Assembly: GCF_030503895.2 (NCBI RefSeq)
Contig: NZ_CP129970.2
Span: 62,001 to 126,000 of the forward strand
Length of the DNA: 64,000 nt
Direction: 5' to 3'
From: Marivirga arenosa
GTDB lineage: Bacteria; Bacteroidota; Bacteroidia; Cytophagales; Cyclobacteriaceae
Under the pieces are notes generated by a model that was not told the origin of the DNA, made no database searches, and was given only the letters and a program-made list of their open reading frames with translations. The position numbers and the translations under genes were made by a program. This document shows, one piece after another, positions 55,353 to 64,000 of the stretch (position 1 is the stretch's first letter; every line of letters begins with the position of its first letter).

Positions 55353-55805
55353 TTAATACTTTCTAATTAATAAAACGCCTAAAACCAGGAATATAACGCC
55401 AAGTATTCTTTGCCAATTAATTTCTTTTATTGAAAAACCTAATAAGCCAAAGTGGTCTAAAATTAATGATATAATCATTTGACCTCCAACTATTAATGAG
55501 AATGTTAGGGCTGTCCCTAGGCGTGGTGCAATAATAATTACGGAAGCCACATAGAAAGCTCCTAAAATCCCTGCTGTCCAAAATAATGGAGAAACGGTTT
55601 GAGTAGCGATAATGCTTGAAAAATTAAAACGGACAGCTAATAAATATAAAAATAGTGCTACTGTCCCAATTAAAAAGGAAGCAAATGCAGCAAACACAGG
55701 CTGTTGCACGGCTTTACCAATTTGTATGTTAAACCCAGCCTGAATAGGTAATATGGCGCCCGCTAAAAACACCACCATCATTAATATTAAATTTGATTTT
55801 TGCAT
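55353..55805 (-). CDS. DMT superfamily transporter, DUF606/YdcZ type
   Basis: 150 residues with five membrane helices and the DUF606 pattern: G-A-I-L-P-I-Q-A-G-F-N near residue 15, FLIGTVALFLYLL near 46 and GGQMIISLILDHFG near 110. The start is ATG 55805; an upstream in-frame ATG at 55895 overlaps the neighbouring gene and adds an implausible 30 residues. The substrate is unknown. The 25-base gap to the SnoaL-like gene suggests a common transcript. Confidence 0.85.
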   Translation of the reverse strand: MQKSNLILMMVVFLAGAILPIQAGFNIQIGKAVQQPVFAAFASFLIGTVALFLYLLAVRFNFSSIIATQTVSPLFWTAGILGAFYVASVIIIAPRLGTALTFSLIVGGQMIISLILDHFGLLGFSIKEINWQRILGVIFLVLGVLLIRKY

Positions 55806-55830
55806 CTTATAGTAATCTGAGAATTTGAAA

Positions 55831-56223
55831 TCAATACATGGTATTAAGATTGGCTGACTCTGATGGTATCTTTTGTATGCTATCCCAATGTTCAACTATT
55901 TTCTCTTTTTCATCAAATCTGAAAAAGTCCATAGTAATATATTCTCCATCTCCAGCCCAAACTTGGTGGGTGTGAAGTGCTACCAAATCATCTTCCGCTA
56001 CGGCTCTTACAAAATCAATTTGTTTATCAGGAAACTTCACTTGCATTTTCTCAAAATATCTAATAAACCCATCAGTACCATTTTCTACCAAAGGATTATG
56101 TTGAATATATTGATCCCCCACATACAATTTAACTGCCTTAGAGGGGTTTCCAGTAAATGCCATTTCATAAAATGCAATGGCATTGTTCTTAATAGCTGCA
56201 AGTCTTGCTATTTTATCTTTCAT
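55831..56223 (-). CDS. SnoaL-like (NTF2-fold) protein
   Basis: 130 residues, small cone-fold protein with the SnoaL/polyketide-cyclase-like pattern: A-I-A-F-Y-E-M-A-F-T near residue 15, Y-I-Q-H-N-P near 40 and E-H-W-D-S-I-Q near 114. Such proteins often bind or turn over small hydrophobic molecules; the H-N-P-x motif is the usual hallmark. The start is ATG 56223 (MKDK), overlapping the upstream VOC gene by 11 bases; ATG 56244 is less likely. Next to quinone/aromatic enzymes, so an aromatic-related role is possible but unproven. Confidence 0.85.
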   Translation of the reverse strand: MKDKIARLAAIKNNAIAFYEMAFTGNPSKAVKLYVGDQYIQHNPLVENGTDGFIRYFEKMQVKFPDKQIDFVRAVAEDDLVALHTHQVWAGDGEYITMDFFRFDEKEKIVEHWDSIQKIPSESANLNTMY

Positions 56224-57160
56224 AATCCAGTAAGCCTGCTTCAATTTCTGCTCTTCTTTCCTCTTGCCAATCTGGTAATTTTAGTGAGCTTCCTAATTCC
56301 TCATTCGATTCATCCACCATAAAACCAGGTCCTTCGGTAGCAATTTCGAATAATACTCCTCCTGGTATTCTGAAATAAATAGATTGGAAATATTTTCTGT
56401 CTTTTACTTCAGTAACTTTTAAGTCAAGTTCATTTTCTAGATAATCTTTAATTTTAAGTGATTCATCAATATTCTCTACTCTATGAGCCACATGATGCAC
56501 AGTTCCTAAACCATTTTTACCTACTGGTAAGCCTTTAGCATCCATAACAACCAAAGAATTACCCGCACCTCCAATTGAAGAATTCAATAAAGTAAAATCA
56601 CCTTCCTTTTGGGTAGATTCATATCCAAATACTTCTAAAAACTTTAAAGTCTCCTCTACATTCTCAATAGCTAATACAACATGATGAATCCCGATAATAT
56701 TTTGTTCAGTAGGTACTTCATCCGATTTCCAAACGGGGCTTCTTTCATCTTCTCCATCTTCAATAATTGCTAAATTCAATCCTGATGGGTCTTTAAAGGT
56801 TAATTTCTTTTTTCCGAATAAATTGGTCTTTGAAACGTCTACATTATGTTTCTTTAACCTATCTTCCCAATATTGTAGACTATTAGCAGGTGCAGAAAAA
56901 ACGGTTTCAAATACTTGTCCTGATCCAATAATTCCATCTCTTACGCCCTGATCTTTATAAGGAAAAGTTGTAAAAATAGTAGAAGGCGCACCGATTTCAT
57001 TACCATAATAAAAATGGTAAACCTTCTCATTATCAAAGTTTACAGTTTCCTTCACTAATCTTTGACCTAATAATTTTGTATAAAAATCATAGTCTTCTTG
57101 AGCATCATTAACGGTAGCCGTAATATGATGTAATCCTTTTATTATTCCTTTAAAGTTCAT
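56213..57160 (-). CDS. Ring-cleaving dioxygenase, VOC family (MhqO-like)
   Basis: 315 residues made of two paired VOC halves. The first opens GLHHITATVNDAQEDYDFYTKLLG; the second opens IIGIHHVVLAIENVEETL near residue 153. Metal ligands are the His of each strand (H-H-I-T, H-H-V-V), a third His in VHHVAHRVENIDE near 220 and a late Glu in L-F-E-I-A-T-E-G. This is the pattern of Bacillus MhqO-type hydroquinone dioxygenases. It lies 6 bases after an MhqD-like hydrolase, the same pair as in Bacillus. It should cleave substituted hydroquinones. Confidence 0.88.
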   Translation of the reverse strand: MNFKGIIKGLHHITATVNDAQEDYDFYTKLLGQRLVKETVNFDNEKVYHFYYGNEIGAPSTIFTTFPYKDQGVRDGIIGSGQVFETVFSAPANSLQYWEDRLKKHNVDVSKTNLFGKKKLTFKDPSGLNLAIIEDGEDERSPVWKSDEVPTEQNIIGIHHVVLAIENVEETLKFLEVFGYESTQKEGDFTLLNSSIGGAGNSLVVMDAKGLPVGKNGLGTVHHVAHRVENIDESLKIKDYLENELDLKVTEVKDRKYFQSIYFRIPGGVLFEIATEGPGFMVDESNEELGSSLKLPDWQEERRAEIEAGLLDYER

Positions 57161-57166
57161 TCTGAT

Positions 57167-57808
57167 TTATTTTAATGATGCCAACATTTCATTTACTTTC
57201 TTAATTTCATCATCATTTATCATATGATCCATTCCTGGGTATATTCTTTTATCAACATTAGCACCCATAGAGCTTAGCACCTCATCTGATTCGTGAAGTC
57301 TTGATTCCGGAATATGATGATCTATATCGCTACATCCTATCAAAACTTCCGTACCCTTAAAATCACCTTTATAATGATTCATTTGAATTTGTGGACCGAT
57401 TAACCCTCCACTAAGAATGGCTATACCTGCATATTTTTCTGCGTTTCGGGTAGCATATTCTAATGTTAAACATGCACCTTGCGAGAAACCTAAAAGAAAA
57501 ATATTTTCAGTATCAACACCTTGCTCATTTAAATACTTGATGATAGTACCGTAATTTTCAAGAGCGGAATCAAGCCATGGTTGGTTCTCCTCCCAATCCT
57601 TCATAAAGCCTGTAGGATACCATGTGTTATTAGTAGCAATAGGGTAAACTATGGCAGTTTGATCAACTAAGTTTAAGCTCTTTACTAATTGCTGCATTTT
57701 GGAAGCATCATCTCCTCTACCATGTGTCATGATGATCGCATGTTTTGCTTCATTTACAGCAGTACCTTCAAAAATGGTGTTTTCAAATAAATGTAATGTA
57801 TTTGACAT
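57167..57808 (-). CDS. Alpha/beta hydrolase, carboxylesterase/phospholipase type (MhqD-like)
   Basis: 213 residues with the hydrolase fold: H-G-R-G-D-D-A-S-K-M near residue 30, nucleophile elbow G-F-S-Q-G-A near 108, and catalytic His in G-M-D-H-M near 200. Asp in the I-G-C-S-D-I-D-H segment completes the triad. This matches the small esterases that accompany MhqO-type dioxygenases in hydroquinone or quinone stress clusters. It is the first gene of a four-gene unit ending with the transporter. The 221-base gap to the lipoprotein gene is AT-rich with no clear promoter box. Confidence 0.88.
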   Translation of the reverse strand: MSNTLHLFENTIFEGTAVNEAKHAIIMTHGRGDDASKMQQLVKSLNLVDQTAIVYPIATNNTWYPTGFMKDWEENQPWLDSALENYGTIIKYLNEQGVDTENIFLLGFSQGACLTLEYATRNAEKYAGIAILSGGLIGPQIQMNHYKGDFKGTEVLIGCSDIDHHIPESRLHESDEVLSSMGANVDKRIYPGMDHMINDDEIKKVNEMLASLK

Positions 57809-58029
57809 TCTAAATTAATTAATACAACAACAATATATGTATATACAACTATTTTCCAAAAAGAAAGTTTCGAGTCTTTTCAAACAAAACAATATCTTAC
57901 AATAGCCAAAATAAAAAATGACATTAATTTTACTGTAATGATTGGTATCCAAACCCTTTTTTAAGTATTATTGATTTTATATCCAATGGATAGAGTACAA
58001 ATTAATGCATTCAACCATAATTAATAAAA

Positions 58030-58770
58030 ATGAAAAAATTCAATCTTCCGATTTTCTGCCTATTTATAGCACTAATTACAAGCAGCTGCTATTCCCTACA
58101 TCAAGGAAATATCAGCTCTAACCTCGTGGAATCAAATTTTACATATAAAGAATCTGCAATGGGGCAGGCTAGTTCATTAATAATTTTTGGAATTGGCATC
58201 AGTAAGAAAGATGATTTAATAAATCAAGCAAAACAGAATTTAGAAAGTAGCAGATTCCTAGCTCCTAATGAGCGATATATAAACTATGTTATTGATAAAA
58301 AAACGAGCATTTACTTTGGCATCGTAAAAAAACAACTCTTCACAGTGCATGCCGACATAATTTCTATTAATGAGACGCAAGACAATCCCATGAGTACTGA
58401 GTTTAGGGAAAATTACCTGAGAAAAAGAACCGAAGATGCAAAGTTACTTGGTTCAATTCCATTAGGTAAGTATTGGCACAATGTTAAGCAGTATGATCCC
58501 ATTTTCCTGTCAGATGGTCGGAAAGCTTTAATAGATGATTTAAATAAAAATGAGGCTAAAGTTTCGTATATTGAAGGCAATGGTTACCAAACAAAAACAC
58601 TAAAAATCTCTGATATTTTTTTCGTAGTTAATTCAAATCACTTTCCTGCAGTAAAACAAGAAATGCTTCCGGCAAATGAGCAAGGGGAAGTAGTAGGCTT
58701 TAACACTGAAAAAATTCTGATAAAGAATGGTAAACAGAATTATAAAATAATAACTGCTCCCAAAAAATAG
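58030..58770 (+). CDS. Lipoprotein of DUF6567 type
   Basis: 246 residues with a lipobox: hydrophobic N-terminus then L-I-T-S-S-C20, so lipidated and probably outer-membrane attached. Residues 35-75 (L-V-E-S-N-F-T-Y-K-E-S-A, then F-G-I-G-I-S-K-K-D-D-L-I-N-Q-A) resemble the DUF6567 pattern of small Bacteroidota lipoproteins. The second half (150-246) alternates in a beta-barrel-like or SH3-like way. No function is known and neighbours do not help. Confidence 0.7.
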   Translation: MKKFNLPIFCLFIALITSSCYSLHQGNISSNLVESNFTYKESAMGQASSLIIFGIGISKKDDLINQAKQNLESSRFLAPNERYINYVIDKKTSIYFGIVKKQLFTVHADIISINETQDNPMSTEFRENYLRKRTEDAKLLGSIPLGKYWHNVKQYDPIFLSDGRKALIDDLNKNEAKVSYIEGNGYQTKTLKISDIFFVVNSNHFPAVKQEMLPANEQGEVVGFNTEKILIKNGKQNYKIITAPKK

Positions 58771-58781
58771 TTAATAAAAGT

Positions 58782-58811
58782 GGTTGATTTGGAAGCCTAT
58801 CCAAATCAACC
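58782..58811. terminator. Terminator between the lipoprotein and maleylacetate reductase genes
   Basis: GGTTGATTTGGA (58782-58793), 6-base loop, perfect complement (58800-58811). The 3' arm contains the stop codon of the minus-strand gene. Only weak T-runs flank it. Confidence 0.6.
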
Positions 58812-59858
58812 CTCTAAACTTCCTTCATATGCATGATGCAGCATATCAACTAATTTTGATTTATCTAATGGCGCTACATTTTCGTAAGGTTTTGCCAAAA
58901 CAGTTTCTACTGCTTTTTCGATATCATCAATTTTAAACCCAATACTTTTTAAATCTGTTGGTCCGCCCGCATTACCTGACAATTCTTGTAATTTATGGGC
59001 TGGATTATGACCCAATACTTGTCTAAAATCAGTTTTAATTTCATCAGATAAGGAATCCCACTGATATTTAAGTACAAAAGACTGAAGTACTGTATGAACA
59101 TAAGAATGTTCCAATTTAAAGCTACCCCCTAAAACATGAGCCATTTTATGGTGTAATGACATGCTCACTTCACATAAGCACTTACCAGCTAGATAAGCTC
59201 CAAATTGAATATCGGTATTAGCTTCTTCCGTTAATTGCTTTTCTTTTGCTAATATCTCCAATCCCTTTTTAATATATTCAACTCCTAATAATGCATGATG
59301 TCGAGTTACAGGATTTCCATTTGGAGCGTAAATAGCCTCCATTAAATGAGCCATAGCATTCATACCACTAGTTACAGCTAAACTCAAGGGTAAACTGGAT
59401 GTCAGATCAGGATCATACACGACTACTTTCGGCATAACTTTCATAGATTTTCCGGTTGTTTTGCCCTCCTCTGTGCTAATGCCCCAAATATTGGTTTGCT
59501 CAGAACCTGAATAGGTTGTAGGTACTGCAATAATAGGAATATCAGTTTCTAAGGCTAAAGCTTTAGCAAGCCCAACAGCAGAACCTCCCCCAAAGGCCAA
59601 TAGTACATCTGGTTTTTCTTCCTTTAGCTTAATCATCGCCTTATCCACTAATGACTGGGGTACATGCTGTATGATCTCTGGAAAATAATAAAGGTTTTCT
59701 TCACCAATCTCTTTTGCTACTTTCTTAATTTGAGGTTCCCAACGTTCCTCTCCCATCGCCATTACTTTGGAGTAATCTTTTAAGATATTCGGTAATTCAT
59801 CGGTTTTACCTTTTCCAAAATAAACTTGATTAGGATATGATGTATACGTAAAATTCAT
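58806..59858 (-). CDS. Maleylacetate reductase (iron-type alcohol dehydrogenase family)
   Basis: 350 residues with the family's G-G-G-S-A-V-G-L-A-K-A near residue 95, the P-T-T-Y-S-G-S-E near 120 and histidines in M-A-H-L-M-E near 175 and SLHHKMAHVLGGSF near 239. The start N-F-T-Y-x-x-Y-P-N-Q-V-Y-F-G matches maleylacetate reductases rather than general iron alcohol dehydrogenases. It reduces maleylacetate to 3-oxoadipate with NAD(P)H, downstream of the ring-cleavage enzyme encoded next to it. Its start lies 3 bases from the regulator's stop. Confidence 0.92.
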   Translation of the reverse strand: MNFTYTSYPNQVYFGKGKTDELPNILKDYSKVMAMGEERWEPQIKKVAKEIGEENLYYFPEIIQHVPQSLVDKAMIKLKEEKPDVLLAFGGGSAVGLAKALALETDIPIIAVPTTYSGSEQTNIWGISTEEGKTTGKSMKVMPKVVVYDPDLTSSLPLSLAVTSGMNAMAHLMEAIYAPNGNPVTRHHALLGVEYIKKGLEILAKEKQLTEEANTDIQFGAYLAGKCLCEVSMSLHHKMAHVLGGSFKLEHSYVHTVLQSFVLKYQWDSLSDEIKTDFRQVLGHNPAHKLQELSGNAGGPTDLKSIGFKIDDIEKAVETVLAKPYENVAPLDKSKLVDMLHHAYEGSLEG

Positions 59859-59861
59859 AAT

Positions 59862-60635
59862 CTATAATTTATGTATTGCGTTTTCTATTTGAACTACTGT
59901 ACTCTTTAAAGGTGGTAAAAATTTCTCCTGCATTTCATCCTTACTTACTCTGCTGGCATGCCCACTTATGTTTAATGCGGCAATGGTTTTTCCACTTTTA
60001 TCTTTAATCGGGCAAGCTATTGACCGCACTCCTATTTCTAATTCCTGATCTGCAATTGCCCAACCTCTATTTCTTACTAATTTAATTCTTTCAAAAAGCT
60101 TATCCGGATCTGTAATCGTGTTCTCAGTTAACTTTTCAATTTTAAGATTGTGAAGGTATTCCCTTAAATCTTCATCCTCCATCCTTGACAATAGTACTCT
60201 TCCCATTGAGGTAGCATAAACTGGTAAGCGGGTTCCAATTCCTAAAGCTAAGGTCATAATTCTATTCGTTTGAACTCTCGCTACATATACTATATCATTC
60301 TGATCAAGCACCGACATAGAACAAGATTCATTTACCTGATCTGCTAATTGCCTCAAAAAAGGCTTTGCAATTTCATGGTATGGCAAGCCAGATAAATAAG
60401 AATAACCAAGGGTAAGAATTTTTGGACTTAAACTAAATTTTTTACCGTCTTCACATTGAACATAACCTAAATACTGTAAGGTTAACAAAATTCTACGTGC
60501 ATTAGCACGAGTCAAATCTACTTTTTTAGCGACTTCAGTTAAGGTCATGCTTTGATTCTCTGGATCAAATGAAGCAATTACGTTTAATCCCTTTTCCAGA
60601 GACTGAACAAAATCAGATTTTTTGATAGATTCCAT
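59862..60635 (-). CDS. IclR family transcriptional regulator
   Basis: 257 residues: winged helix-turn-helix (about 10-70, E-V-A-K-K-V-D-L-T-R-A-N-A-R-R-I-L) then an effector-binding domain (about 80-250, including Y-A-T-S-M-G-R-V-L-L-S near 160, V-R-N-R-G-W-A-I-A-D-Q-E near 210 and I-A-A-L-N-I-S-G-H near 230). This matches regulators of protocatechuate and hydroxyquinol genes (PcaR/PobR branch). It precedes the reductase by 3 bases and most likely controls this cluster. Confidence 0.92.
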   Translation of the reverse strand: MESIKKSDFVQSLEKGLNVIASFDPENQSMTLTEVAKKVDLTRANARRILLTLQYLGYVQCEDGKKFSLSPKILTLGYSYLSGLPYHEIAKPFLRQLADQVNESCSMSVLDQNDIVYVARVQTNRIMTLALGIGTRLPVYATSMGRVLLSRMEDEDLREYLHNLKIEKLTENTITDPDKLFERIKLVRNRGWAIADQELEIGVRSIACPIKDKSGKTIAALNISGHASRVSKDEMQEKFLPPLKSTVVQIENAIHKL

Positions 60636-60729
60636 CTTACAAATGTGCAGATTTAAAGTGAAAATGACCGAATTAAATTGGCAGTAAAATACTGGCTATA
60701 CCATCTTGAATAAGTATTTTGACCTTAAC

Positions 60730-61593
60730 TTATTTCTTCACCAATTTAAAATCATATTCAACATCGTAGAATGACGATTTAAAACCGTATTTATCCATAT
60801 CCTCCTTACTTTCATTTAAAGGAAAATCTAGAATTAAGGACTCTTTTACACCAAACACGGCATCAGAATCTAAATATTCGTCTCCTTCTACAAAAATATG
60901 AGTAATTAAAGTTTGATAGCCCTCAGCTTCAATCCAGAAATGAATATGAGCAGGACGCATTGGATGTCTGCCAGAAGCTCTCAGCACTTCACCTACTGGA
61001 CCATCAGTTGGAACTGGGTATGGAGAAGGCTTAATTGATTTAAACCAAAATTCTCCTGATTCATCCGTAGTGAAAATCCCTCTTAAATTCATCTCAGGTT
61101 GAGAACTATCTTGAATATCATAAAAACCATCATCATTAGATTGCCAAACATCTATTGTAGCCCCTTTCAATGGCTTTCCTTCTGGATCTAAAATTTTACC
61201 TCTAAATAAAGCCGGTTCACCTGTTTCTACTTCTTTACCTCTCGCAATATTATCTCCCATTTCCATATTCATGGCTGGTGCATGAAATGGCCCTGTTACT
61301 GTAGTTTCAGTGGCGTCTTGCTGAGTTCTGTGATTGATAGCATCTACTAGCATTGACACGCCTAAAACATCAGATAACAAAATAAACTCTTGACGTTTAT
61401 CATCACATTTTTGACCCGTTCTAGTTAAAAAGTCTATTGCTTTAAACCATTCTTCTTCTGTAGGCTCTAAATCTTTGATAAAAGCATGTAGGTGCTTTAC
61501 CAATTTAGTTAGGATTTCTTGACTTCTAGGATCATCGCTATTGATCTTCTGCAATACGATATCGGTAAGGTTTTCTTCAGTTAAGTTTCTCAT
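60730..61593 (-). CDS. Hydroxyquinol 1,2-dioxygenase-type intradiol dioxygenase
   Basis: Cleaves 1,2,4-trihydroxybenzene to maleylacetate using Fe(III). The start ATG 61593 gives 287 residues; an open frame continues upstream to 61815 but it is antisense to the monooxygenase gene and lacks family features. All four iron ligands are visible: Tyr158 (D-D-G-F-Y-D), Tyr192 (S-P-Y-P-V-P), His216 and His218 (P-A-H-I-H-F). The Y-P-x-P-T-D-G-P-V-G motif fits hydroxyquinol enzymes better than catechol ones. An N-terminal dimerisation helix region (1-100) is present. It stands 94 bases before the regulator gene. Confidence 0.92.
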   Translation of the reverse strand: MRNLTEENLTDIVLQKINSDDPRSQEILTKLVKHLHAFIKDLEPTEEEWFKAIDFLTRTGQKCDDKRQEFILLSDVLGVSMLVDAINHRTQQDATETTVTGPFHAPAMNMEMGDNIARGKEVETGEPALFRGKILDPEGKPLKGATIDVWQSNDDGFYDIQDSSQPEMNLRGIFTTDESGEFWFKSIKPSPYPVPTDGPVGEVLRASGRHPMRPAHIHFWIEAEGYQTLITHIFVEGDEYLDSDAVFGVKESLILDFPLNESKEDMDKYGFKSSFYDVEYDFKLVKK

Positions 61594-61651
61594 TTGACGT
61601 CTATTTTTTTTATAAACAATTATTTCAAACTTTTGTTTTATTATTAAACTT

Positions 61652-61670
61652 ATGTTCTTTATATAAACAT
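61652..61670. promoter_or_regulatory. Candidate operator in the dioxygenase/hydroxylase divergent gap
   Basis: ATGTT (61652-61656) and AACAT (61666-61670) face each other over 9 bases, within the 91-base region shared by the two divergent genes. The geometry suits an IclR-type dimer, but the arms are short. Confidence 0.3.
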
Positions 61671-61684
61671 TTAGAAAAAACGCT

Positions 61685-63436
61685 ATGGAAAAAGCTAGAT
61701 ACGAAACGGATGTACTTATTGTGGGAAGCGGCCCAGCAGGATCTACCACTTCAGCTCTTTTAAGTAAATATGGGATTAAAAATATGGTGGTTACAAAATA
61801 TGGTTGGCTAGCCAATTCCCCTAGAGCCCATATTACAAATCAAAGGACAATGGAGGTATTCAGAGACCTTGGAATTGAAGAAGAGGTAATTGAAAAAGCC
61901 GTCCCACAAGAATTAATGGGGAATAATGTGTTTTGTACTAGTTTGGCTGGCGAAGAATTAGGTAGATTATATTCTTGGGGAAACCATCCAAATAGAATGG
62001 CAGATTATACTTTAGCAAGTCCTTCAAAAATATGTGATATACCACAAAACTTAGCAGAACCCATCATAGTAGGTGCTGCAGCGAGAACGGGCTCAAAATT
62101 CAAATTCGACACAGAATATGTAAGTCATGTGCAAGATGATAATGGAGTTACCGTCACTTGCAGAGATAGGCTAGCAGATGAAGAATTTACAGTAAGAGCT
62201 AAATATCTAGTAGGTGCTGATGGAGGTAATAGTAAAGTAGCAGAAAACTTAGGTCTTCCTTACGAGGGTGAAATGGGAGTTGGTGGAAGCATGAATATTG
62301 TTTTCAAAATGGACTTAAGCAAATATGTTGCTCATCGTCCAAGTGTTTTATACTGGGTGCTTCAGCCGGGTTCTAATGTAGGCGGAATTGGAATGGGATT
62401 GGTTAGAATGGTAAGACCTTGGAACGAATGGCTAATAGTATGGGGGTATGACATCAACGATGGTCCACCAGAAGTAAATGATGATTTAGCAAAAGAAATT
62501 GCTTTCAAGCTAGTTGGCGATGATAGTATTCCTATAGAAATAACACAAACTTCAACCTGGACGGTAAATCATTGTTATGCCAAAAAAATATCTGAAGGAA
62601 GAGTATTTTGCATGGGTGATGCTATCCACAGACACCCACCTTCAAACGGTTTAGGTTCTAACACTTCAATACAAGATGCTTTTAATCTTAGCTGGAAGCT
62701 TGCTAAAGTAATCAAAGGTGAGGCGAATGAATCACTATTAGAAAGTTATCAAGATGAAAGAGGGCCAATAGCAAAGCAAATAGTAGATAGAGCGAATAAA
62801 AGTATTGAAGAGTTTGGTCCAATATTCCAATCATTAGGTTTGGGTGAAGATATTAAACCTGAACAGATGAGGGCAAATATGGAGAAGTTAAAGGATAATA
62901 ATCCAACTTCTGAAAAGCAAAGAGAAGATTTAAGAAAGGCTATTGCATTGAAATCCTATGAATTCAACTGCCATGGCGTAGAAATGAATCAAAGATATAA
63001 CTCAAATGCTACCATAGCTGATGGTAGCCCTGAAGAAGAATTTAAAAGAGATAAAGAATTGTATTACCAAGCCTCCACAAGACCGGGAGCACATTTACCC
63101 CATGTTTGGCTAGGTGAGAACGGGCATAAGGTTTCTACCTTAGATGTATCAGGAAAAGGAGAATTCACATTATTTACAAGTATTGGAGGTGAAAAATGGA
63201 TTGAAGCTGCCAAAGAGCTAAGTAAATCTCTTGGTATCCATATCAAAACTGTTCAGATTGGCCCAGACAGAGATTATACTGATTTGTATGGCGCATGGGC
63301 AGAAGTTAGAGATATTAAAGATTCTGGCTGTTTATTAATTAGGCCAGATTATCACATAGCATTTAGAGCAAAGGAAGTAAGTCAAAATGCAGAAAGTGAT
63401 TTAAAAAATGCATTTGAAAAAATTTTAGGGAAATAA
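61685..63436 (+). CDS. FAD-dependent phenol hydroxylase, TfdB-like
   Basis: 583 residues of the class A flavoprotein monooxygenase family. Seen are the FAD loop G14-S-G-P-A-G19, the [11 protein letters not shown] block near residue 50, V-G-A-D-G-G-N-S near 178, G-D-A-I-H-R-H-P-P near 315 with [11 protein letters not shown], and a thioredoxin-like C-terminal domain (about 450-583). The R-P-S-V-L-Y-W-V-x-Q-P-G-S and H-G-V-E-M-N-Q-R-Y segments strongly recall 2,4-dichlorophenol 6-monooxygenase (TfdB). It should add a hydroxyl ortho to a phenol OH. Whether the substrate is chlorinated cannot be read from sequence. The CoA-transferase gene follows by one base. Confidence 0.9.
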   Translation: MEKARYETDVLIVGSGPAGSTTSALLSKYGIKNMVVTKYGWLANSPRAHITNQRTMEVFRDLGIEEEVIEKAVPQELMGNNVFCTSLAGEELGRLYSWGNHPNRMADYTLASPSKICDIPQNLAEPIIVGAAARTGSKFKFDTEYVSHVQDDNGVTVTCRDRLADEEFTVRAKYLVGADGGNSKVAENLGLPYEGEMGVGGSMNIVFKMDLSKYVAHRPSVLYWVLQPGSNVGGIGMGLVRMVRPWNEWLIVWGYDINDGPPEVNDDLAKEIAFKLVGDDSIPIEITQTSTWTVNHCYAKKISEGRVFCMGDAIHRHPPSNGLGSNTSIQDAFNLSWKLAKVIKGEANESLLESYQDERGPIAKQIVDRANKSIEEFGPIFQSLGLGEDIKPEQMRANMEKLKDNNPTSEKQREDLRKAIALKSYEFNCHGVEMNQRYNSNATIADGSPEEEFKRDKELYYQASTRPGAHLPHVWLGENGHKVSTLDVSGKGEFTLFTSIGGEKWIEAAKELSKSLGIHIKTVQIGPDRDYTDLYGAWAEVRDIKDSGCLLIRPDYHIAFRAKEVSQNAESDLKNAFEKILGK

Positions 63437-63437
63437 G

Positions 63438-64000
63438 ATGAAAAATGTTCCAATTATTACTGCTCAAGAAGCAGCAAAAAAAGTAAAATCAAATGACACC
63501 ATTTTATGTGGTGGATTTGGTATGACAGGAGCACCGGTGAATTTACTGCATGCTCTGGCAGAAACGGATACCAAGCAGTTAACCTATATTGGTAATAATG
63601 TAGGAGAACCAGGTTTAGGGGGAGATAGATTGCTTACCAATGGTCAGCTCAAAAAAATGATTGGTTCTTATTTTACAAGTAACCCCAATGCTGTAAAATG
63701 GGCTCAAGATGGTAAGGTTGATTATGCATTGTTGCCACAGGGAACATTAGGAGAAGCTATCAGGGCCGGTGGAATGGGTATCGGAGGATTTTTCACTCCT
63801 ACCGCAGCTGGAACTGTTTTGGCAAAGGAGCTTGAAACAAAAGTCCTGAATGGAGTGGAACAAGTATTTGTGAATTCTATTAGAGGAAATGTTGCTTTTA
63901 TTCGTGCCTGGAAAGCTGATAAAGCCGGGAATCTGACCTATAGAATGACAGAACAGAATTTTAATCCTGCCATGGCAACAGCTGCAGATTTGGTAATTGC
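63438..64000 (+). CDS. 3-oxoacid (3-oxoadipate-type) CoA-transferase subunit A, cut by window end
   Basis: 188 codons of a family usually near 230 residues; the frame is open at the window edge. It carries the G-G-F-G-M-T-G-A-P near residue 25, I-G-N-N-V-G near 53, G-S-Y-F-T-S-N-P near 77 and the L-P-Q-G-T-L-G-E block near 100. It starts one base after the hydroxylase stop, so the pair is co-transcribed. It would activate 3-oxoadipate with CoA from succinyl-CoA, the step following maleylacetate reductase. Subunit B and the thiolase are presumably just beyond the window. Confidence 0.9.
   Translation, partial: MKNVPIITAQEAAKKVKSNDTILCGGFGMTGAPVNLLHALAETDTKQLTYIGNNVGEPGLGGDRLLTNGQLKKMIGSYFTSNPNAVKWAQDGKVDYALLPQGTLGEAIRAGGMGIGGFFTPTAAGTVLAKELETKVLNGVEQVFVNSIRGNVAFIRAWKADKAGNLTYRMTEQNFNPAMATAADLVI

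Noticed and set aside
61594-61815. 74-residue upstream extension of the hydroxyquinol dioxygenase frame
   Set aside because: It is antisense to the start of the divergent hydroxylase gene and shows no family resemblance; ATG 61593 fits the family length.

Overview
This 64 kb window is chromosomal DNA of an AT-rich member of the Bacteroidota, most likely a marine or gliding member of the Cytophagales (Marivirga-like). That placement is an inference from several signs: promoters of the form TTTG-N19/20-TAnnTTTG, a PorT-type outer-membrane barrel, an M56/BlaR1 peptidase fused to a TonB C-terminal domain, PD40-OmpA and TPR-CHAT envelope proteins, many proteins ending their signal peptides in A-Q, and weak Shine-Dalgarno sites. 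I see no insertion sequence, prophage, integron or CRISPR array, so this looks like ordinary, densely packed core and niche-adaptation chromosome.

Layout. 0-12 kb: amino-acid and acyl-CoA catabolism (fused isobutyryl-CoA mutase cut by the window edge, lone urocanase, acyl-CoA carboxylase beta subunit) mixed with a membrane-tethered glutamate-synthase-like protein, dihydroneopterin aldolase, a DivIVA-like coiled coil, a WD40 protein and a phosphopantetheinyl transferase. 11-20 kb: envelope genes (MCE-domain protein, N-acetylmuramoyl-L-alanine amidase, LptD) and a four-gene overlapping polysaccharide set (GNAT-like transferase, flippase, GT2, low-molecular-weight phosphatase). 20-24 kb: hisGDC preceded by a 29-codon leader peptide with five His codons, a probable transcription attenuator. 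24-36 kb: signalling and transport (TPR histidine kinase, Na+/H+ antiporter, BlaI-BlaR1 pair, SpoIIE phosphatase) and a carotenoid-oxygenase-like protein. 36-45 kb: smc, gap, two identical tRNA-Glu genes, and a bioF-bioD-bioA operon. 45-55 kb: a three-gene exported CHAT/TPR - PD40/OmpA - novel 725-residue protein operon, and an M1 aminopeptidase. 55-58 kb: a hydroquinone-detoxification-like pair (MhqO/MhqD type) with two small genes. 58-64 kb: an aromatic ring-cleavage cluster (TfdB-like phenol hydroxylase, hydroxyquinol 1,2-dioxygenase, maleylacetate reductase, IclR regulator, 3-oxoacid CoA-transferase subunit A cut by the window end).

How the genes work together. The clearest pathway is at the right end: a phenol is hydroxylated to a trihydroxybenzene, cleaved intradiol to maleylacetate, reduced to 3-oxoadipate and activated with CoA. 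The most notable regulatory element is the His leader, whose predicted transcript begins only a few bases before its AUG. Two short words recur at gene starts: AAACGACTAAA at three amino-acid or acyl-CoA catabolic genes, and TTATCGAAATCA upstream of three plus-strand genes. All functions are assigned from motifs recognised by eye; no database search was run.
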